Shown here one piece after another: positions 61,334-64,000 of a DNA stretch of 64,000 nt. The position numbers and the translations under genes are program-made. Positions within the stretch are counted from its first letter, which is position 1; every line of letters begins with the position of its first letter. This DNA is from Acidobacteriota bacterium. GTDB lineage: Bacteria; Acidobacteriota; Terriglobia; Bryobacterales; Bryobacteraceae. The stretch is taken from NCBI GenBank assembly GCA_018268715.1, contig JAFDVZ010000002.1:243632-307631 (forward strand), in the 5' to 3' direction. The notes beneath the pieces are model-generated. The model did not search any database and was not told the origin of the DNA. It saw only the letters and a program-made list of their open reading frames with translations.

Positions 61334-63877
61334 ATGACGCAAATCCCTTTTTCCAAGTTCCTGACAACTGTATGCGGAGTGTCCGCGCTATTGGCGGCGC
61401 CCGCTTTCGCACAGAAGAACGTGGCCGGCGCCGCGGAAATCAAGGAGTCGCTCGGCAAGCTCAAGAGCGTTGGCAGCGTTCTGATGATCGCCGCCCACCC
61501 CGACGACGAGAACACGGCGGTGCTCGCCTATTTCGCCAAGGGGCGGAAGCTCGAGACGGGGTACCTGTCGCTGACGCGCGGCGAGGGCGGGCAGAATTAC
61601 ATCGGCGCGGAACAGGGTTACCGGCTGGGTTTGATTCGCACCGAGGAGTTGCTGGCGGCGCGGCGCATCGACGGCGCGCACCAGTTCTTTTCGCGCGCAA
61701 TTGACTTCGGATTCACCAAAACCGCGCAGGAAACGATGCAAAAGTGGGGCAAAGAGCGCATTTTGGGCGACATTGTGTGGACCATCCGGAAGTTCCGGCC
61801 CGACGTGATCATCCTGCGCTTTTCGGGCACTCCGCGCGACGGGCACGGTCAGCACCAGACCTCCGCGATACTCGGCCGGGAAGCGTTTTCGGCCGCCGCC
61901 GACCCCGCGAAGTACCCCGAGCAGCTGAAGGACGTCGAGCCCTGGCAGGCCAAGCGCCTGATGTGGAATGCGTTCTCGTTCACGCCGGAGCAGGAGAAAG
62001 AAGCCGCCGCCATGGGCGGTCGCGTGGCGATCGATTCGGGCGACTATAACCCGGTGCTCGGCTTCAGCTACGGCGAAATCGCCGGCATGAGCCGCAGCAT
62101 GCATCGCAGCCAGGCCATGGGATCGCCGGAGCGCAAGGGTTCGTCGAAGCAGTTTTTCATCACCATCGCGGGCGACACCGCAAAGGGCGATCCGCTGGAT
62201 GGCGTGGACATGACGTGGAAGCGTGTGGCGGGCGGCGCGCCGGTGCAGGCGCTGGTGGACGAGGCCGATCGCGCCTTCGAAGCGGAGCATCCCGAAAAGT
62301 CGCTGCCGGCGCTGGTGAAGGCGCGGGCTATCGTGGCGGGGCTGAAGGATCCCTGGGCGGTGCGTAAGCTGGCCGAGTTTGACGAGACCATCGCGTTGTG
62401 CGCCGGCGTCGCTGTGGACGCGAACGCGGAGCGGGCGTCGGCGAGCCCGGGCGCGAAGCTGGGCCTGACCGTGACGGCGATCCAGCGCGGCGCGGCTTCC
62501 GTTCGATTCGATGGCGTCGAGTGGGGCGGGACCGCGGCCGCCAAACCGGAAGCGATCGCCGGCGGCGTGGACCTGGCGGCGAACACCCCCCTCTCAAAGA
62601 ACACCACGTGGAGCGTTGCCGCCGGACAGAGCTACACGCAGCCCTATTGGCTGGTGGAGCCCCATACCGCCGACACCTACACGATCCCGGATCCGAAGCT
62701 GCTGGGGATGCCCGAAAATCCCGCGTTGCTCACGGCGCGGGTCGGCCTGACGGTGGACGGCGCCCGGATCGTGCTGGAACGCGCGGTGGCGAACCACTAC
62801 GTGGATCGTGCGCGCGGTGAGTTGGTGCGTCCGCTGACCATCGTTCCGCCGGTGTCGGTGGAGATGCCGGAGACCGCCCTGGTGTTCGCCAACGGGGCGT
62901 CGAAGCATATCGAGGTGGCCGTGCGGTCGCAGACCGGCGCGGCGTCGGGGACGCTGAAGCTGACCATTCCCGATGGCTGGCGCGTGGAGCCTCAGTCGGC
63001 CGGATTCAAGCTGGCCGCGGGCGAGCAGACGGTGCTGTCGTTCTCCGTAACGCCGCCGGGAGCGAAGGACCTCACCACCGTGATCCGGGCGGCGGCCACC
63101 GTGGATGGTCGCGAGATCGCAAACGACGTCGACGTCATTGCCTACGATCACATTCCCCCTCAGACGCTGTTCCCGCCTTCGACCACCAAGGCCGTTTCCG
63201 CAGTGGTGAAGAACCTGGCCGCGAAGGTCGGCTACATCGCGGGCGCGGGCGACGAGGTTCCGCAATCGCTGCGGCAGATCGGCTGCGACATCACAATGCT
63301 TTCGGCCGATGATCTGGCGCGCGCGGACCTGTCGCGTTTTGACGCCATCGTGACCGGAGTTCGCGCCTACAACGTGCGTCCGGACCTGAAGGCGAACCGG
63401 CAGCGGCTGCTCGAGTACGTGGAAAAGGGCGGAACCATGGTGGTGCAGTACAACGTGGTGGAGGGCGGATTCGGCGGCGGCGATCCGCGGGCGCTTGATG
63501 AGATCGGCCCTTATTCGATGCGCTTCACGCGCGATCGCGTTACCGTGGAGGACGTCCCGGTGAAGTTCCCGGATCCTTCGAATCCTTTGCTGAAGAGCCC
63601 GAATCAGATTACTGACGCCGATTTCGTGGGCTGGGTGCAGGAGCGCGGATTGTACTTCCCGGGGTCATGGGATTCGCATTACTCGCCGCTGTTTGAATGT
63701 CACGATCCGGGCGAGAAGGAACTGGCGGGCGGAACTCTGGCCACGCGGTATGGCAAGGGCGCTTATGTGTTCACGGCTTATTCGTGGTTCCGTCAGTTGC
63801 CGGCGGGAGTGCCGGGCGCATATCGGATTTTCGCGAATTTCCTGAGCGCTGGAAAGGTGCTGAATGGGGCCAGGTGA
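61334..63877 (+). CDS. Exported PIG-L family deacetylase, long form
   Basis: 847 residues with a signal peptide (LTTVCGVSALLAAPAFA). The PIG-L Zn site is VLMIAAHPDDENTAVLAYF (about 50-68) with TRGEGGQNYIG and a later His in RDGHGQHQTSAILG (about 170). The C-terminal 500 residues are beta-sandwich modules (SGTLKLTIPDGWRVEPQSAGF is NEW3-like) and a glutamine-amidotransferase-like fold (AIVTGVRAYNVRPDLKANRQRLLEYVEKGG). It removes N-acetyl groups from sugars or lipids outside the cytoplasm. The end overlaps the next gene by 14 bases. Confidence 0.9.
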   Translation: MTQIPFSKFLTTVCGVSALLAAPAFAQKNVAGAAEIKESLGKLKSVGSVLMIAAHPDDENTAVLAYFAKGRKLETGYLSLTRGEGGQNYIGAEQGYRLGLIRTEELLAARRIDGAHQFFSRAIDFGFTKTAQETMQKWGKERILGDIVWTIRKFRPDVIILRFSGTPRDGHGQHQTSAILGREAFSAAADPAKYPEQLKDVEPWQAKRLMWNAFSFTPEQEKEAAAMGGRVAIDSGDYNPVLGFSYGEIAGMSRSMHRSQAMGSPERKGSSKQFFITIAGDTAKGDPLDGVDMTWKRVAGGAPVQALVDEADRAFEAEHPEKSLPALVKARAIVAGLKDPWAVRKLAEFDETIALCAGVAVDANAERASASPGAKLGLTVTAIQRGAASVRFDGVEWGGTAAAKPEAIAGGVDLAANTPLSKNTTWSVAAGQSYTQPYWLVEPHTADTYTIPDPKLLGMPENPALLTARVGLTVDGARIVLERAVANHYVDRARGELVRPLTIVPPVSVEMPETALVFANGASKHIEVAVRSQTGAASGTLKLTIPDGWRVEPQSAGFKLAAGEQTVLSFSVTPPGAKDLTTVIRAAATVDGREIANDVDVIAYDHIPPQTLFPPSTTKAVSAVVKNLAAKVGYIAGAGDEVPQSLRQIGCDITMLSADDLARADLSRFDAIVTGVRAYNVRPDLKANRQRLLEYVEKGGTMVVQYNVVEGGFGGGDPRALDEIGPYSMRFTRDRVTVEDVPVKFPDPSNPLLKSPNQITDADFVGWVQERGLYFPGSWDSHYSPLFECHDPGEKELAGGTLATRYGKGAYVFTAYSWFRQLPAGVPGAYRIFANFLSAGKVLNGAR

Positions 63878-64000
63878 GAAGCATGTCATCGACGAGCCTC
63901 CTCCGTTCCTGGGGACCTGGGGGCGGGTGTATGCGTTTGTGGTCGTATATCTGGGCATTGTGATCCTGGTGTTTTACGGGTTTACTCGCGCTTTCGCGCC
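63864..64000 (+). CDS. Small membrane protein, start only (3' truncated by window)
   Basis: Frame from ATG 63864 open to the window end, 45 residues visible: a polar start (GPGEKHVIDEPPPFLGTWG) then one membrane helix (VYAFVVVYLGIVILVFYGFT). It overlaps the PIG-L gene by 14 bases, so translation is coupled. Short one-helix proteins like this often precede a sodium:solute symporter gene, which would lie beyond the window; that is inference. Confidence 0.7.
   Translation, partial: MGPGEKHVIDEPPPFLGTWGRVYAFVVVYLGIVILVFYGFTRAFA

Overview
The window is 64 kb of GC-rich bacterial chromosome with about 60 protein genes, most packed tightly. The best lineage guess is an acidobacterium of the Solibacter/Bryobacter group (Bryobacterales). 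Supporting this are a secreted CHRD protein with the C-terminal domain typical of Solibacter-type exported proteins (17040-18971), a Ser/Thr kinase fused to a TolB-like domain and TPRs, many exported oxidoreductases and hydrolases, and a protein of the ANRRNA..STGPKTPEGK family. I see no rRNA, tRNA, CRISPR array, prophage or insertion sequence.

Layout. 1-4.8 kb: tail of a DUF4038-type glycoside hydrolase, a Cys-rich rhodanese, a 50-residue histone-H1-like protein, YjbQ, a double VOC protein, a PEP-mutase-family lyase and an SDR. 4.9-9 kb: TolB/TPR lipoprotein-like protein, PP2C phosphatase, CheW, RecX, YtxH and a DUF948-like membrane protein. 9.1-11.7 kb: a four-gene ECF sigma/FecR operon. 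11.7-18.9 kb: Gfo/Idh/MocA oxidoreductase, membrane spermidine-synthase-like protein, DinB, a lipid A-type acyltransferase and the CHRD protein. 19-24.3 kb: Ser/Thr kinase, coaD, aminotransferase and mannose-6-phosphate isomerase. 24.3-27 kb: a VapBC-type toxin-antitoxin pair and an unusual D-aminoacylase relative. 27-32 kb: a GalU-like protein overlapping a 1097-residue GHMP-kinase/UDP-sugar pyrophosphorylase fusion, then a CDF transporter. 32-37.3 kb: an AttEFGH-like ABC cluster. 37.4-45.4 kb: sulfurtransferase, DMT transporter, serine hydrolase, AraC regulator, di-haem protein and a molybdenum hydroxylase (IorAB type). 45.5-51 kb: LytS/LytTR pair, split transketolase, and a NarL-type pair whose kinase has lost its ATPase motifs. 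51-60.4 kb: a catabolic cluster (amidohydrolase, M81 peptidase, enolase-superfamily dehydratase, MFS, DHDPS/NAL-family aldolase, sialidase, GH20-like glycosidase). 60.4-64 kb: patatin, PIG-L deacetylase and the start of a small membrane protein.

Two window-wide signals stand out. First, many genes on both strands have a -10-like hexamer (TAnnnT type) only 6-12 bases before the start codon, which suggests very short or absent leaders. This pattern also resolves several doubtful starts, including two TTG starts. Second, the plus strand is C-rich before about 15 kb and G-rich after about 19 kb whatever the gene orientation, a GC-skew sign change. Family calls come from reading translated sequence and motifs; no database search was possible.
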